Below are positions 16,325-25,809 of a stretch of DNA of 52,483 nt, piece by piece (position 1 is the first letter of the stretch; each line of letters starts with the position of its first letter). The notes beneath the pieces are model-generated. The model did not search any database and was not told the origin of the DNA. It worked only from the letters and a program-made list of their open reading frames with translations. The position numbers and the translations under genes are program-made. Origin of the DNA: Palsa-459 sp035510855 (GTDB taxonomy: Bacteria > Actinomycetota > Acidimicrobiia > Acidimicrobiales > RAAP-2); assembly GCA_035510855.1 (NCBI GenBank), contig DATKGG010000054.1, positions 1 to 52,483 on the forward strand, read 5' to 3'.

Positions 16325-16351
16325 ACCGAGACCCACGAACTGAGTGTGACA

Positions 16352-17623
16352 ATGCCAGAGGCCCTCGAGGCAACTGTAAGACCCGAATCCGTCACGGAGC
16401 GATATTCGACGGACGAGACATTCGAATCCCTTGGCATCAACGAGCAGCTGTGCAAGACGCTCGCGAACCAGGGCATCACGGCTGCCTTCCCGATCCAGGC
16501 GCTCACGATCGCCGACGCCCTTGAGGGCCGCGACGTCTGCGGCAAGGCCAAGACCGGATCGGGCAAGACGCTCGCGTTCGGCCTCCCGATGCTGCAGCGC
16601 CTCGTGGGCAAGCTCGCAGGACCCGACGGCAAGGTGGTCGGCAAGAAGGGCCACCCCGCGCGTCCTCGCGGCCTCGTCCTGCTGCCGACTCGCGAGCTCG
16701 CGGTGCAGGTCTACGACGTGCTGCGCCCGCTCGCCGAGGACCTCGGCGTGCGAATCGTCGCGGTCTACGGCGGCGCGGACATCGAGCGTCAGACCCGTCA
16801 GCTCCGCAAGGGCTGCGAGGTCATCATCGCGACGCCGGGCAGGCTGATCGATCTCGGCGACCGCGGGGAGCTCGCCGTCGAGGACCTCGACGTGCTCGTG
16901 CTCGACGAGGCCGACCGGATGGCCGACATGGGCTTCATGCCCCAGGTCGAGTGGGTGCTGCGCCGGCTCGTCGGGCGTGTCCATCAGACCCTCCTGTTCT
17001 CCGCGACGCTCGACGGCGCCGTCGACCGCCTGGTGAAGCGCTACCTCTCCGATCCCGTGTTCCACGAGGTGGCGAGCGACACCCAGACCGTCGCGAGGAT
17101 GATCCACCACTACTTCCACGTCCACCAGATGGACAAGGTGAAGGTGGCCGCGGCAATCTGCCGTGCGAACGACAAGGTCCTCATCTTCGTGCGCACCAAG
17201 CGCGGCGCGGACCGCCTCGTCCAGCAGCTTGCGGTCGAGGGCGTCACCGCCGGCGCGATCCACGGCGATCTCCGCCAGTCCCAGCGCGAGCGCGCCCTCG
17301 CCGACTTCGTGTCGGGCTCGCTGCACGCGATGGTCGCGACCGACGTCGCGGCCCGTGGCCTCGACATCGACGCCGTGGACGTCGTCGTCCACTACGACCC
17401 GCCCGAGGACCAGAAGGCCTATCTGCACCGCTCGGGACGGACCGCGCGCGCGGGCACCGACGGCGTCGTCGTCTCGCTCCTGTTGTGGAACCAGGTCGTC
17501 GAGGCCCAGGTGACGATGAAGCGGCTCGGGCTCAAGCTGCCGATCGTCGAGGCGTTCTCCAACGACCCCGCCCTCGGGAATCTCGCCGCGCACGTCGCGG
17601 ACCCGGCACGGTCGATCCTGTGA
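16352..17623 (+). CDS. DEAD-box ATP-dependent RNA helicase
   Basis: 423 residues from the ATG at 16352 (a GTG two codons earlier is also possible; the TTG at 16277 lies inside a leader hairpin and is rejected). All core motifs are present: Q motif region AAFPIQALTI, motif I AKTGSGKT, Ia PTRELAVQ, Ib TPGRL, II LDEADRM, III SAT, V ATDVAARGLDI and VI HRSGRTARAG. There is no long C-terminal RNA-binding tail, so it is a compact RhlE-like helicase. It remodels RNA, often in ribosome assembly or cold adaptation. The PIG-L gene overlaps its end by 4 bp. Confidence 0.93.
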   Translation: MPEALEATVRPESVTERYSTDETFESLGINEQLCKTLANQGITAAFPIQALTIADALEGRDVCGKAKTGSGKTLAFGLPMLQRLVGKLAGPDGKVVGKKGHPARPRGLVLLPTRELAVQVYDVLRPLAEDLGVRIVAVYGGADIERQTRQLRKGCEVIIATPGRLIDLGDRGELAVEDLDVLVLDEADRMADMGFMPQVEWVLRRLVGRVHQTLLFSATLDGAVDRLVKRYLSDPVFHEVASDTQTVARMIHHYFHVHQMDKVKVAAAICRANDKVLIFVRTKRGADRLVQQLAVEGVTAGAIHGDLRQSQRERALADFVSGSLHAMVATDVAARGLDIDAVDVVVHYDPPEDQKAYLHRSGRTARAGTDGVVVSLLLWNQVVEAQVTMKRLGLKLPIVEAFSNDPALGNLAAHVADPARSIL

Positions 17624-18411
17624 CCCCCAAGCGCCCCAAGGACGAGGAGAAGGCCGCCGCCAAGCGGCCTGTGGCGAACGCCATCGTCGAGTATGTCCCC
17701 GACGACACGATCAGGCGTGCGCTCGCCATCGTGGCGCACCCCGACGACGTCGACTTCGGGATGGCCGGCACCGTCGCCACGCTGACGTCCCGGGGCGTCG
17801 AGGTGACCTACTGCCTCGTGACCTCAGGCGACGCCGGCGGCGACGAGCTCATCATGCCCCGCGAGGAGCGCGCCAAGCTCCGCGAGGACGAGCAGCGTGT
17901 CGCGGCGGCCTGTGTGGGCGTCACCGAGCTGGTGTTCCTCGGCTACGCCGACGGCATGGTCGAGCCGACCCTTGCCCTGCGTCGGGACCTCGCGCGCGTC
18001 ATCCGCACGGTCCGTCCCGACGTGGTGCTCACCCAGAGCCCCGAGCGCAACTACGACCGGATCTTCGCGTCGCACCCCGACCACATGGCGACCGGCGAGG
18101 CCACCTTGCGGGCGGTCTATCCCGACGCGCGCAACCCCCATGCGTTCCCCGCGCTCCTCAACGACGAGGGGCTCAAGCCACACACGGTCACAAAGGTGTG
18201 GATCGGCGGCACGTCCGCGCCCACCATGGTCGTCGACACGACCGCCAGCATCGACAAGAAGCTCGAGGCCCTCAAGTCCCACAAGTCCCAGGTCGGCGAC
18301 GGCGCGAGGCTCGACGCGATGCTCCGCGAGTGGGGGGGGATGATCGCGAAGAACGCGGGTCTGCCGAAGGGCCGGCTCGCCGAGGCCTTCAAGGTCATCG
18401 CCACGTCATAG
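17620..18411 (+). CDS. PIG-L family deacetylase
   Basis: 263 residues from the GTG at 17620, overlapping the helicase stop (GTGA). The zinc-binding signature AIVAHPDDVDFGMAG and the later SHPDHMATGEA histidines define the LmbE/PIG-L fold. Family members remove N-acetyl groups from GlcNAc-containing molecules, for example MshB or Mca in mycothiol metabolism, but several subfamilies have unknown substrates. This one cannot be assigned to MshB or Mca by eye. Overlap with the helicase indicates co-expression. Confidence 0.85.
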   Translation: MTPKRPKDEEKAAAKRPVANAIVEYVPDDTIRRALAIVAHPDDVDFGMAGTVATLTSRGVEVTYCLVTSGDAGGDELIMPREERAKLREDEQRVAAACVGVTELVFLGYADGMVEPTLALRRDLARVIRTVRPDVVLTQSPERNYDRIFASHPDHMATGEATLRAVYPDARNPHAFPALLNDEGLKPHTVTKVWIGGTSAPTMVVDTTASIDKKLEALKSHKSQVGDGARLDAMLREWGGMIAKNAGLPKGRLAEAFKVIATS

Positions 18412-18435
18412 GGCGGATTCCCAGGTCGGCCTGGC

Positions 18436-21123
18436 TCAGCGAGCCTCGGTCGCGAGCGAGCGCAGCACGTAGTTGAGGACGCCGCCGTGGCGCATGTAGT
18501 CCGCCTCGGTCGCCGCGTCGATCCGCAGCCTCGCCTCGAACTCGGTCGTGGCGCCGTCGTCGGCGCGCGCCCGGACCGTCACGGTCTTCGGGACCTCGCC
18601 GTCGTTCAGCGCCTCGAGCCCGATGACGTCGTAGGTCTCGCTCCCGTCGAGGTGCCACGTGGCGAGCGACTCGCCGGGAAGGAACTGCAAGGGGGCGATC
18701 CCCATGCCGATCAGGTTCGAGCGGTGGATCCGCTCGAAGCTCTCGGCGAGGACCGCGCGGACGCCGAGCAGGAGCGGCCCCTTCGCTGCCCAGTCCCTGC
18801 TCGAGCCGGTGCCGTACTCCTTGCCGGCGACGACGAGCAGCGGGGTGCCCTCGCGCAGGTACGCGGTCGAGGCGTCGAAGATGGTGGTCGCGATGTGCTC
18901 GGGGAACCTTGTCGTCACGCCGCCCTCGGTGCCGGGGGCGAGCAGGTTCTTCAACCGAAGGTTCGCGAACGTCCCGCGCACCATTACCTCGTGGTTCCCG
19001 CGCCTCGTGCCGTAGGTGTTGAAGTCGCCGACCGCGACGCCGTGCTCGAGGAGGTACTCGCCCGCGGGCGAGGTCGGCCGGATCGCCCCGGCAGGCGAGA
19101 CGTGGTCCGTCGTCACCGAGTCGCCGACCAGGACGAGGACGCGCGCGCCGGTGACGTCGCGGATGGGCGCCGGCTCGATGCCGATGCCGTCGAAGAACGG
19201 CGGCTGGTGCACGTAGGTGGACGCCTCGTCCCAGGCGTAGGTCTCGCCATGGGGCACCTCGACCGCGTCCCATCGCTCGCCGCCGTCGAAGACGCTCGCG
19301 TACCGCGTCGTGAACTGGTCGGGGCTGAGCGAGGCGCGCACGGCGTCGGCGACCTCCGCGTCGGTCGGCCACAGCTCTTTCAGGTAGACGTCCTCGCCCT
19401 TCGAGCCCGTGCCGATCGGCTCGGTCGTGAGGTCGATGTCGACGGTGCCGGCGAGCGCGAAGGCGACGACGAGCGGCGGGGAGGCGAGGTAGTTCTGTCG
19501 CACGTCGGGATGGATCCGGCTCTCGAAGTTCCGATTCCCAGAGAGCACGGCCGCCACGGAGAGCCCGCCCTCGGCCACGGCGGCCGACACGCCCTCGAGC
19601 AGCGGTCCGGAGTTGCCGATGCACGTCGTGCAGCCGAACCCCGCGAGGAAGAAGCCGAGCGCGTCGAGGGGCTCGAGGAGCTCGGCTCGCTCGAGGTAGT
19701 CGATGACGACGCGCGACCCGGGTGCGAGCGACGCCTTGACCCACGGCTTGGTCGTGAGGCCGCGCTCGATCGCGCGCTTGGCGACGAGGCCCGCCGCGAC
19801 CATCACCGAGGGGTTGGACGTGTTCGTGCAGCTCGTGATCGCCGCGATGACGACGTCGCCGTCACGAACCCGCGTCGCGACCCCGGTGGCGGGGACCTCC
19901 TTGGGCGGCCGATTGATCGAGGCGAGCGCGGCGTCGCGCATGCCGCCGAGCTCGACGCGGTCCTGGGGTCGAGACGGGCCCGCGAGGGACGGCGCGACCG
20001 TGGCGAGGTCGAGCTCGACGACCTCGGAGTACACGGGCTCGGGGAGCGTCGCGTCGTGCCACAGCCCCTGGCGCTTGGCGTAGGCCTCGACAAGTCCCAC
20101 GTGCGCCTCGCTCCGCCCGGTGAAGGAGAGGTAGTCGAGCGTGACGTGGTCGATCGGGAAGATCGTGCACGTCGCGCCGTACTCGGGGGTCATGTTGCCG
20201 ATCGTCGCCCTCGTCTCCAAGGAGAGCGACGCGACCCCAGGTCCGAACGCCTCGACGAACTTGCCCACCACGCCGTGGCGTCGGAGGAGCTGGGTGATCG
20301 TGAGCACGACGTCAGTCGCCGTCACGCCCTCGCCCGCGCGCCCCGAGAGCCGAAGGCCAACGACGGGCGGCACCAGCATCGGGGCCGGCTGGCCGAGCAC
20401 CGCGGCCTCCGCCTCGATGCCGCCCACGCCCCAGCCGACGATGCCGAGTCCGTTGACCATCGTCGTGTGCGAGTCGATGCCGACGAGCGTGTCGGGGAAG
20501 GCGGCCCCGTCTCGCTCGATCACGACCTGGGCGAGGTACTCGAGGTTCACCTGGTGGCAGATGCCGGTCCCGGGGGGCACGACGCGGAGGTTCTCGAAGC
20601 TCCCCTGCGCCCACTTCAAGAGCTTGTAGCGCTCGAGGTTCCGCTGGTACTCGATCTCCACGTTCTCCGAGAACGCCGTCTCCGTGCCGCTCTTCTCGAT
20701 GATGACCGAGTGGTCGATGACGAGGTCGACGGGGACCTTCGGATTGATTGACCCCGCCGAGCCGCCCAGCGTCACGATGGCGTCGCGCATCGCCGCGAGG
20801 TCGACGATCGCTGGGACCCCCGTGAGGTCCTGCATGAGGACGCGTTCGGGGCAGAACGCGAACTCCGCATCGTCGTCGCCGCCCTCACCGTGCGCCTCGG
20901 GGTGCTCCGCCCAGGCGGCGACGGCCTCGATGTGCGCGGTCGTGACCTTCGTCCCGTCCTCGTGCCGCAGGAGGTTCTCGAGCAGCACCTTGACCGAGAA
21001 CGGCAGCTGGGAGACCGCGAATCGCTGGAGGCCGGGCGCGTCGAGCGCGAAGATCTCGAGCTCGCGCTCGCCGACGCGCATCGTCGTGCGGGCGCCGTAG
21101 GTGTTCGGATGAGAAGAGGGCAT
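18436..21123 (-). CDS. acnA: Aconitate hydratase A
   Basis: 895 residues, full length for AcnA/IRP1-type aconitases. Cluster cysteines are in ITSCTNTSNPSV and GFGCTTCIGNSGPL. Other blocks are VLMQDLTGVPAIVDLAAMRD, DSHTTMVNGLGIVGWGVGGI and, in the C-terminal swivel domain, VLVGDSVTTDHVSPAG, NTYGTRRGNHEVM and GKEYGTGSSRDWAAKG. It interconverts citrate and isocitrate in the TCA cycle using a [4Fe-4S] cluster. It stands alone and diverges from the fmdB-like gene. A CAGAAT -10-like element lies 8 bp before the ATG, so the message may have little or no leader. Confidence 0.97.
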   Translation of the reverse strand: MPSSHPNTYGARTTMRVGERELEIFALDAPGLQRFAVSQLPFSVKVLLENLLRHEDGTKVTTAHIEAVAAWAEHPEAHGEGGDDDAEFAFCPERVLMQDLTGVPAIVDLAAMRDAIVTLGGSAGSINPKVPVDLVIDHSVIIEKSGTETAFSENVEIEYQRNLERYKLLKWAQGSFENLRVVPPGTGICHQVNLEYLAQVVIERDGAAFPDTLVGIDSHTTMVNGLGIVGWGVGGIEAEAAVLGQPAPMLVPPVVGLRLSGRAGEGVTATDVVLTITQLLRRHGVVGKFVEAFGPGVASLSLETRATIGNMTPEYGATCTIFPIDHVTLDYLSFTGRSEAHVGLVEAYAKRQGLWHDATLPEPVYSEVVELDLATVAPSLAGPSRPQDRVELGGMRDAALASINRPPKEVPATGVATRVRDGDVVIAAITSCTNTSNPSVMVAAGLVAKRAIERGLTTKPWVKASLAPGSRVVIDYLERAELLEPLDALGFFLAGFGCTTCIGNSGPLLEGVSAAVAEGGLSVAAVLSGNRNFESRIHPDVRQNYLASPPLVVAFALAGTVDIDLTTEPIGTGSKGEDVYLKELWPTDAEVADAVRASLSPDQFTTRYASVFDGGERWDAVEVPHGETYAWDEASTYVHQPPFFDGIGIEPAPIRDVTGARVLVLVGDSVTTDHVSPAGAIRPTSPAGEYLLEHGVAVGDFNTYGTRRGNHEVMVRGTFANLRLKNLLAPGTEGGVTTRFPEHIATTIFDASTAYLREGTPLLVVAGKEYGTGSSRDWAAKGPLLLGVRAVLAESFERIHRSNLIGMGIAPLQFLPGESLATWHLDGSETYDVIGLEALNDGEVPKTVTVRARADDGATTEFEARLRIDAATEADYMRHGGVLNYVLRSLATEAR

Positions 21124-21194
21124 GGCTCCATTCTGCCGCGTGCAGCTTCGAGCTCACGCGGGCGCGCTCGGTAGGATCAGCCTCGGAGGTCGCG

Positions 21195-21407
21195 ATGCCC
21201 ATCTACGAGTTCCGCTGCCAGCAGTGCGACGAGCGCTTCGAGGAGCGTCGGACGATGCGCGACGCGGACGCGCCGGCGTCGTGCCCCAAGGGCCACGCCG
21301 ACGTCGTGCGCCTGGTGCCCGTCTTCGCGACGACGGGTCGCGCCGCCCCCGACTCGTCGGGCTGCGGGGCCGGCGGCTGCTGTGGCGGGGCATGCGGCGC
21401 GGCGTGA
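21195..21407 (+). CDS. FmdB-type zinc-ribbon protein
   Basis: 70 residues. The N-terminal MPIYEFRCQQCDERFEE and CPKGH form the FmdB zinc ribbon (CxxC ... C), followed by a Gly/Cys-rich tail GCGAGGCCGGACG. A CGGAGG ribosome site and a TAGGAT -10-like hexamer (21172-21177) lie upstream. Members are small regulatory or zinc-binding proteins; function unknown. argS follows after 24 bp. Confidence 0.83.
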   Translation: MPIYEFRCQQCDERFEERRTMRDADAPASCPKGHADVVRLVPVFATTGRAAPDSSGCGAGGCCGGACGAA

Positions 21408-21431
21408 CTGGCTGGCTCGCACACCTCGGTC

Positions 21432-23153
21432 GTGCCTGAACCCGCGAGGGCGCTGAGGGAGCGACTGCAGCCGGCTTTCGACGCGGTGGCTGTCGGGTCA
21501 GATCCCGTCGTGCGCCCGTCGGACCGCGCCGACTACCAGGCGAACGGCGTCATGGCGCTCGCCAAGTTGCTCGGCCGTCCGCCCCGCGAGCTTGCCCAGC
21601 AGATCGCGGACGCGGCCGACCTCGAGGGGCTGGCGAGCATCGAGGTCGCCGGGCCCGGCTTCCTCAACCTCACGCTGGACGCCGCCTTTCTCGCGTCCGC
21701 CGTCGAAGAGGTGGACCGAGACGGGCGACTCGGGGTGCCCGGGGCCTCCGAGCGCCACCGCGTCGCCCTCGACTACTCGAGCCCCGGCGTCGGCAAGGAG
21801 CTGCACGTCGGGCACCTGCGAGGCACGGTGATCGGGGACTCGCTCGGACGAGTGCTGCGCTTCTACGGCCACGAGGTGATTCCGCGCAACCACCTCGGGG
21901 ACTGGGGCACGCCCTTCGGCATGCTGATCGAGCATCTGCGCGACCTCGGCGCCGACGCCTCGGCCGAGGGGTTCTCGGTCGGCGACCTCGACGCGTTCTA
22001 CAAGGCCGCCAGGGAGAAGTTCGACATCGACGCGTCGTTCGCCGAGCGCAGCCGCCAACGCGTCGTCGCACTTCAGCACGGGGACAAAGAGGCCCTCGGC
22101 CTGTGGCAAGTCCTCGTCAACGAGTCGATCCGGCACTTCGACGCGGTGTACCGCCTCTTGGACATCCGCCTGCAGCCAGAGGACGTCGCGGGCGAGTCGT
22201 CCTTCAACGACCAGCTCGACTCGGTCGTCGAGGACCTCGAGCGCACGGGGCTGCTGGTCGAGAGCGACGGGGCGCTCTGCGTGTTCCCGGAAGGATTCTT
22301 GAACCGAGAGGGCGACCCCCTCCCGCTCATCGTGCGCAAGCGCGACGGCGGCTACGGCTACGCGGCGACCGACCTCGCGGCACTCCGCGACCGGGTCGAC
22401 CGGCTCGGCTGCGACCGCCTCTACTACGTCGTCGGCGCGCCGCAGTCCCAGCACTTCGAGATGGTGTTCCGGGTCGCTCGCGCCGCGGGCTGGGTCCCCG
22501 AGTCGGTCGTCACCGCGCACATCGCGTTCGGCAGCATCCTGGGCGAGGACCACAAGATGCTGAAGACGCGCTCGGGCGAGACCCCGCGGCTGGTGGACCT
22601 CTTGCACGAGGCGATCGAGCGCGCGGGGGCGGCGCTCGACGAGCGGGGTGCCACCTACGAGGAAGGGGAGCGCGCGCACCTCGCCGAGACGATCGGCATC
22701 GGCGCGGTGAAGTACGCCGACCTCTCGACGGAGCGGCTGCGCGACTACGTCTTCGACTGGGACCGCATGCTGTCCTTCGAGGGCGACACCGGCCCGTACC
22801 TCACCTACGCCCACGCGCGGATCCGATCGATCTTCCGTCGCCTCGGGACCGACGGCGCGGACACGACGGCACGCGTGGTGCTCGCCGAGCCCCAGGAGCG
22901 CGCCCTGGCGCTCGAGCTCCTGCGGTTCCCCGAGGCGCTCGACACGACGCTCGAGTGGTACGCGCCGCATCGCCTCGCGGGTTACCTGTTTGGCCTGGCC
23001 CAGGCCTTCACCTCGTTCTACGAGGCGTGCCCGGTTCTGCGCGCGCCCGACGACGCGGTCCGCCAGAGCCGGCTCGTCCTGTGCGACGCGACGGCGCGCA
23101 CGCTGGCCCTTGGCCTCTCGTTCCTCGGGATCGCCGCGCCCGAGCGGATGTAG
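21432..23153 (+). CDS. argS: Arginyl-tRNA synthetase
   Basis: 573 residues from a GTG start; standard ArgS length. The class I HIGH motif is HVGHLRGTVIGDSLGR after the conserved SSPGVGKELH, and a KMSKS-equivalent is HKMLKTRSGE. The N-terminal tRNA D-loop-recognition domain (residues about 1-95) and the C-terminal DALR anticodon-binding domain are both intact. It charges tRNA-Arg with arginine. A tRNA-Arg(CCG) gene lies 25 kb away in this window. Confidence 0.96.
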   Translation: MPEPARALRERLQPAFDAVAVGSDPVVRPSDRADYQANGVMALAKLLGRPPRELAQQIADAADLEGLASIEVAGPGFLNLTLDAAFLASAVEEVDRDGRLGVPGASERHRVALDYSSPGVGKELHVGHLRGTVIGDSLGRVLRFYGHEVIPRNHLGDWGTPFGMLIEHLRDLGADASAEGFSVGDLDAFYKAAREKFDIDASFAERSRQRVVALQHGDKEALGLWQVLVNESIRHFDAVYRLLDIRLQPEDVAGESSFNDQLDSVVEDLERTGLLVESDGALCVFPEGFLNREGDPLPLIVRKRDGGYGYAATDLAALRDRVDRLGCDRLYYVVGAPQSQHFEMVFRVARAAGWVPESVVTAHIAFGSILGEDHKMLKTRSGETPRLVDLLHEAIERAGAALDERGATYEEGERAHLAETIGIGAVKYADLSTERLRDYVFDWDRMLSFEGDTGPYLTYAHARIRSIFRRLGTDGADTTARVVLAEPQERALALELLRFPEALDTTLEWYAPHRLAGYLFGLAQAFTSFYEACPVLRAPDDAVRQSRLVLCDATARTLALGLSFLGIAAPERM

Positions 23154-23198
23154 CCTTCGGTCCACGCGGGCGAGCCCCCGCGCCTGCGAGGAGGGGCC

Positions 23199-24350
23199 AT
23201 GAAGGTCAGGGCATCGGTGGTCTTGGGGGCGAAGGAGCCCTGGAAGACCGAAGAGATCGAGATCGACGAGCCGCACGCCAACGAGGTGCAGGTGAAGATG
23301 GCCTACGCCGGGCTGTGCCACTCCGACGAGCACCTCCGAAGCGGCGACTTCGGTCTGCCGCCCGAGATCCTCGCGATGCTCACGCCACATGGGTCGATGT
23401 ACCCCGCCATCGGTGGCCACGAGGGCGCCGGCGTCGTCGAGGCGGTCGGTGCCGACGTCCACGGATTCACGCCGGGCGACTCGGTGGCGGCGTCGTTCAT
23501 CCCCTCGTGCGGGAAGTGCCAGTGGTGCCTCTCGGGCCGCTCGTACATCTGCGATCTGGGCACGTCGATCGTCGCGGGGCCGATGGTGTCCGACGGCACC
23601 TGGCGCCACCACCTGGGCGACGACGTCCTGAACCGCATGTGCCAGCTCGGGACGTTCGCCGAGCGGATCGTCGTGAGCGAGAGCTCGCTCGTCAAGGTCG
23701 ACACCGGCGTGAACCTCCGAGCGGCCGCCCTCATCAGCTGCGGGGTCGCCACGGGCTACGGGGCTGCCGTCGACCGCGCAAAGGTCCGTCCGGGGGAGTG
23801 CGTGATCGTGCTCGGCTGCGGCGGGGTTGGCTCCGGTGCGATCCAGGGTGCGCGCATCGCGGGTGCCGATGTCATCATCGCGGTGGACCTCATTCCCTCC
23901 AAGGTGGAGCGAGCGAAGCAGATCGGCGCCACGCACGGGGCGGCGACGCTCCTCGAGGCCACGTTCCTCGCGGCCGAGCTCACCCGCGGCCGCCTCGCCG
24001 ACGCCGTGATCCTCACGCCGTCGCTCATGACCGGCGACCTCATCGGGCCGGCCGTCGAGGCCGCCGGCAAGGACGGGCGCATCGTCATCGTCGCCATCTC
24101 GCCGCAGGGCCAGAAGGACGTCTCGCTCGATCTCGGGACCTTCACGCTCTACAACAAGAACCTCATGGGCTGCATCTTCGGATCGGCGAACCCGAAGCTC
24201 CAGATCCCGCGCCTGCTCGAGCTCTACCGGCTCGGACAGCTGAAGATCGACGAGATGATCACCAAGGAGTACACCCTCGACGAGGTCCAGCAGGGCTACG
24301 ACGACGTCGAGTCGGGCAAGAACGTCCGCGGCGTGGTCAAGTTCGACTGA
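23199..24350 (+). CDS. NDMA-dependent (mycofactocin-associated) zinc alcohol dehydrogenase
   Basis: 383 residues with a GAGGAGGGG ribosome site. A medium-chain alcohol dehydrogenase: Cys40 in GLCHSDEHLRSGDF is a catalytic zinc ligand, GGHEGAGVVEAVG holds the His ligand, and CGKCQWCLSGRSYIC is the four-cysteine structural zinc lobe. The Rossmann motif is LGCGGVGSGAIQGARIAG. The sequence matches the Rxyl_3153/NDMA-dependent ADH group, in which NAD is bound tightly and mycofactocin (or the artificial acceptor NDMA) re-oxidises it. Its position next to mftF and the mft operon supports this. Its last 14 bp overlap the convergent mftF. Confidence 0.9.
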   Translation: MKVRASVVLGAKEPWKTEEIEIDEPHANEVQVKMAYAGLCHSDEHLRSGDFGLPPEILAMLTPHGSMYPAIGGHEGAGVVEAVGADVHGFTPGDSVAASFIPSCGKCQWCLSGRSYICDLGTSIVAGPMVSDGTWRHHLGDDVLNRMCQLGTFAERIVVSESSLVKVDTGVNLRAAALISCGVATGYGAAVDRAKVRPGECVIVLGCGGVGSGAIQGARIAGADVIIAVDLIPSKVERAKQIGATHGAATLLEATFLAAELTRGRLADAVILTPSLMTGDLIGPAVEAAGKDGRIVIVAISPQGQKDVSLDLGTFTLYNKNLMGCIFGSANPKLQIPRLLELYRLGQLKIDEMITKEYTLDEVQQGYDDVESGKNVRGVVKFD

Positions 24351-25809
24351 TCGGGGCCACCACGCTCGACGCGGGGCGGAGCCGAGGGCGCAGCGCACCC
24401 ACCCGGCGTGCCCGCACCGCACCCGCGAGCACGCCCGCGCCGTAGGCGAGGTCGTCGAGCACGCTGAGCGTCGCGAATGCGAGCCCAGGCTGCGGCTTGC
24501 CCGCACGCCACCAGCGCACCGCGGTCGCCGCGGCGGCAACGGTCGCGACGGGCCGGCGCATCGCGGGGACCACGATCGCCCCGGCGATGAGCAGCGGCCC
24601 GTACGTGCGAAACGTGCTGCGCGCGAGCCCGGGGGCCGCGAGCGCAGTGCCTCGCGCGGCAATCTGGCGTGCGGCGGACTCGTTGCCGCCTCGCATCGAG
24701 ATCCCGTCGAGCTGCTTCGCGAGCGACGCGGCCGACCAGCTGAGGAGCCCGATCGCCGCGCGCGGGCGCCCGATGAGCACGAGCCCAACGGTCGCGAGCA
24801 CGCGAGGGTCGGCCCGGAGCGGCGCGACGGCGTCGCCGTGTCGAGCCTCGAGCGGCGCGGCTGAGAGCCCGTAGGCGAATCGCTGTGCGAGCCACCGACC
24901 CCAGTTCGGGCGCGCCGCGTGCGTGACGGCGACGGATGGGTCGTAGCGGACGTGCCACCCGTTCGCCGCGAGGCGCCAGACCAAGTCGACGTCCTCCCCG
25001 ACGCGCAGCGTGGGGTCGAAGCCCTCGGCGACCGCGCTTCGACGGACGATGATCGCGGCGCCCGGTACGAAGGGAACCGAGGTGCCTGGCCGCACGACGC
25101 CAGGCTGGTCGCCGAGGTCGAGTGGGGAGGCCGCGGTCTCGAACCGCTCGCGCAGCGACGAGCCGACGGGACCTCGCACCCTCGGTGCGACGGCGCCGAC
25201 CACGGGGTCCTCGAAGTGTGCGACGAGCTCGCCGAGCCAGTTGACCTCTGGCAGCGTGTCGGCGTCGAGGAACGCGACGAGCGGCGCGGTCGTGGCGTGG
25301 AGCCCGGTGTTGCGCGCGGCCCCCGGGCCGCGCGGCACGTCGTGGCACAGAAGTTTCGCACCGTGCGCGCTCGAGATCCGCTCGACGGCAGCCGCGTCAA
25401 GCGAGCCGTCATCGACGACGGTGACGCGAGCCTGTGAGGACCTCGCACACAGGCGGAGCACCGCCTCGAGCCCCGACGGGTTGTCACGGACGGGGATCAC
25501 AACCTCGATCTCCCCCGGGACGAGCGGTCGGGACCTGGTCGTCGGATGGGCGAGTCCGGCGTCAACGAGGCGCCGTGCGAGACCACCGTCCGTCGGGTTC
25601 GCCGAGACGGGCTCACCCTCGAGCCACGCCGCGACGAGCGCGGCGCCCTGATCGGACAGCCGCAGCAGCCGCCACGGCGAGCCGCCGGCGACCAGCGTGT
25701 CGGCGAGCCACTCGAAGGACCGGTCGGCGACGAGCCTCGTCCCGAGGGGCATGGGGGTCTCCCCCGAGGACGTGTCCGCGAGGGGCTGCACCTCGGCGGG
25801 GGCCATCAT
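24337..25809 (-). CDS. mftF: Mycofactocin glycosyltransferase MftF
   Basis: 490 residues from the first of two adjacent ATGs (25809); a start at 25752 (MPLGTRLVADRS) would match the usual N-terminus better. An N-terminal domain of about 110 residues with GGSPWRLLRLSDQG precedes a GT2 fold: VEVVIPVRDNPSG-like beginning, VTVVDDGSLD, LVAFLDADT (DxD), and GEDVDLVWRLAANGW. Hydrophobic C-terminal segments suggest membrane association. MftF adds beta-1,4-linked glucose units to the MftABCDE product. It is divergent from mftA across 79 bp and overlaps the ADH gene end by 14 bp. Confidence 0.88.
   Translation of the reverse strand: MMAPAEVQPLADTSSGETPMPLGTRLVADRSFEWLADTLVAGGSPWRLLRLSDQGAALVAAWLEGEPVSANPTDGGLARRLVDAGLAHPTTRSRPLVPGEIEVVIPVRDNPSGLEAVLRLCARSSQARVTVVDDGSLDAAAVERISSAHGAKLLCHDVPRGPGAARNTGLHATTAPLVAFLDADTLPEVNWLGELVAHFEDPVVGAVAPRVRGPVGSSLRERFETAASPLDLGDQPGVVRPGTSVPFVPGAAIIVRRSAVAEGFDPTLRVGEDVDLVWRLAANGWHVRYDPSVAVTHAARPNWGRWLAQRFAYGLSAAPLEARHGDAVAPLRADPRVLATVGLVLIGRPRAAIGLLSWSAASLAKQLDGISMRGGNESAARQIAARGTALAAPGLARSTFRTYGPLLIAGAIVVPAMRRPVATVAAAATAVRWWRAGKPQPGLAFATLSVLDDLAYGAGVLAGAVRARRVGALRPRLRPASSVVAPISRT

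Noticed and set aside
16277..16351. TTG start at 16277 extending the helicase by 25 residues
   Set aside because: The codon lies inside a leader hairpin, has no ribosome site, and the added residues are not conserved in type.
21498..25487. A 1329-residue minus-strand open frame across argS, adh and mftF
   Set aside because: Antisense or off-frame to confident genes and without any recognisable domain.
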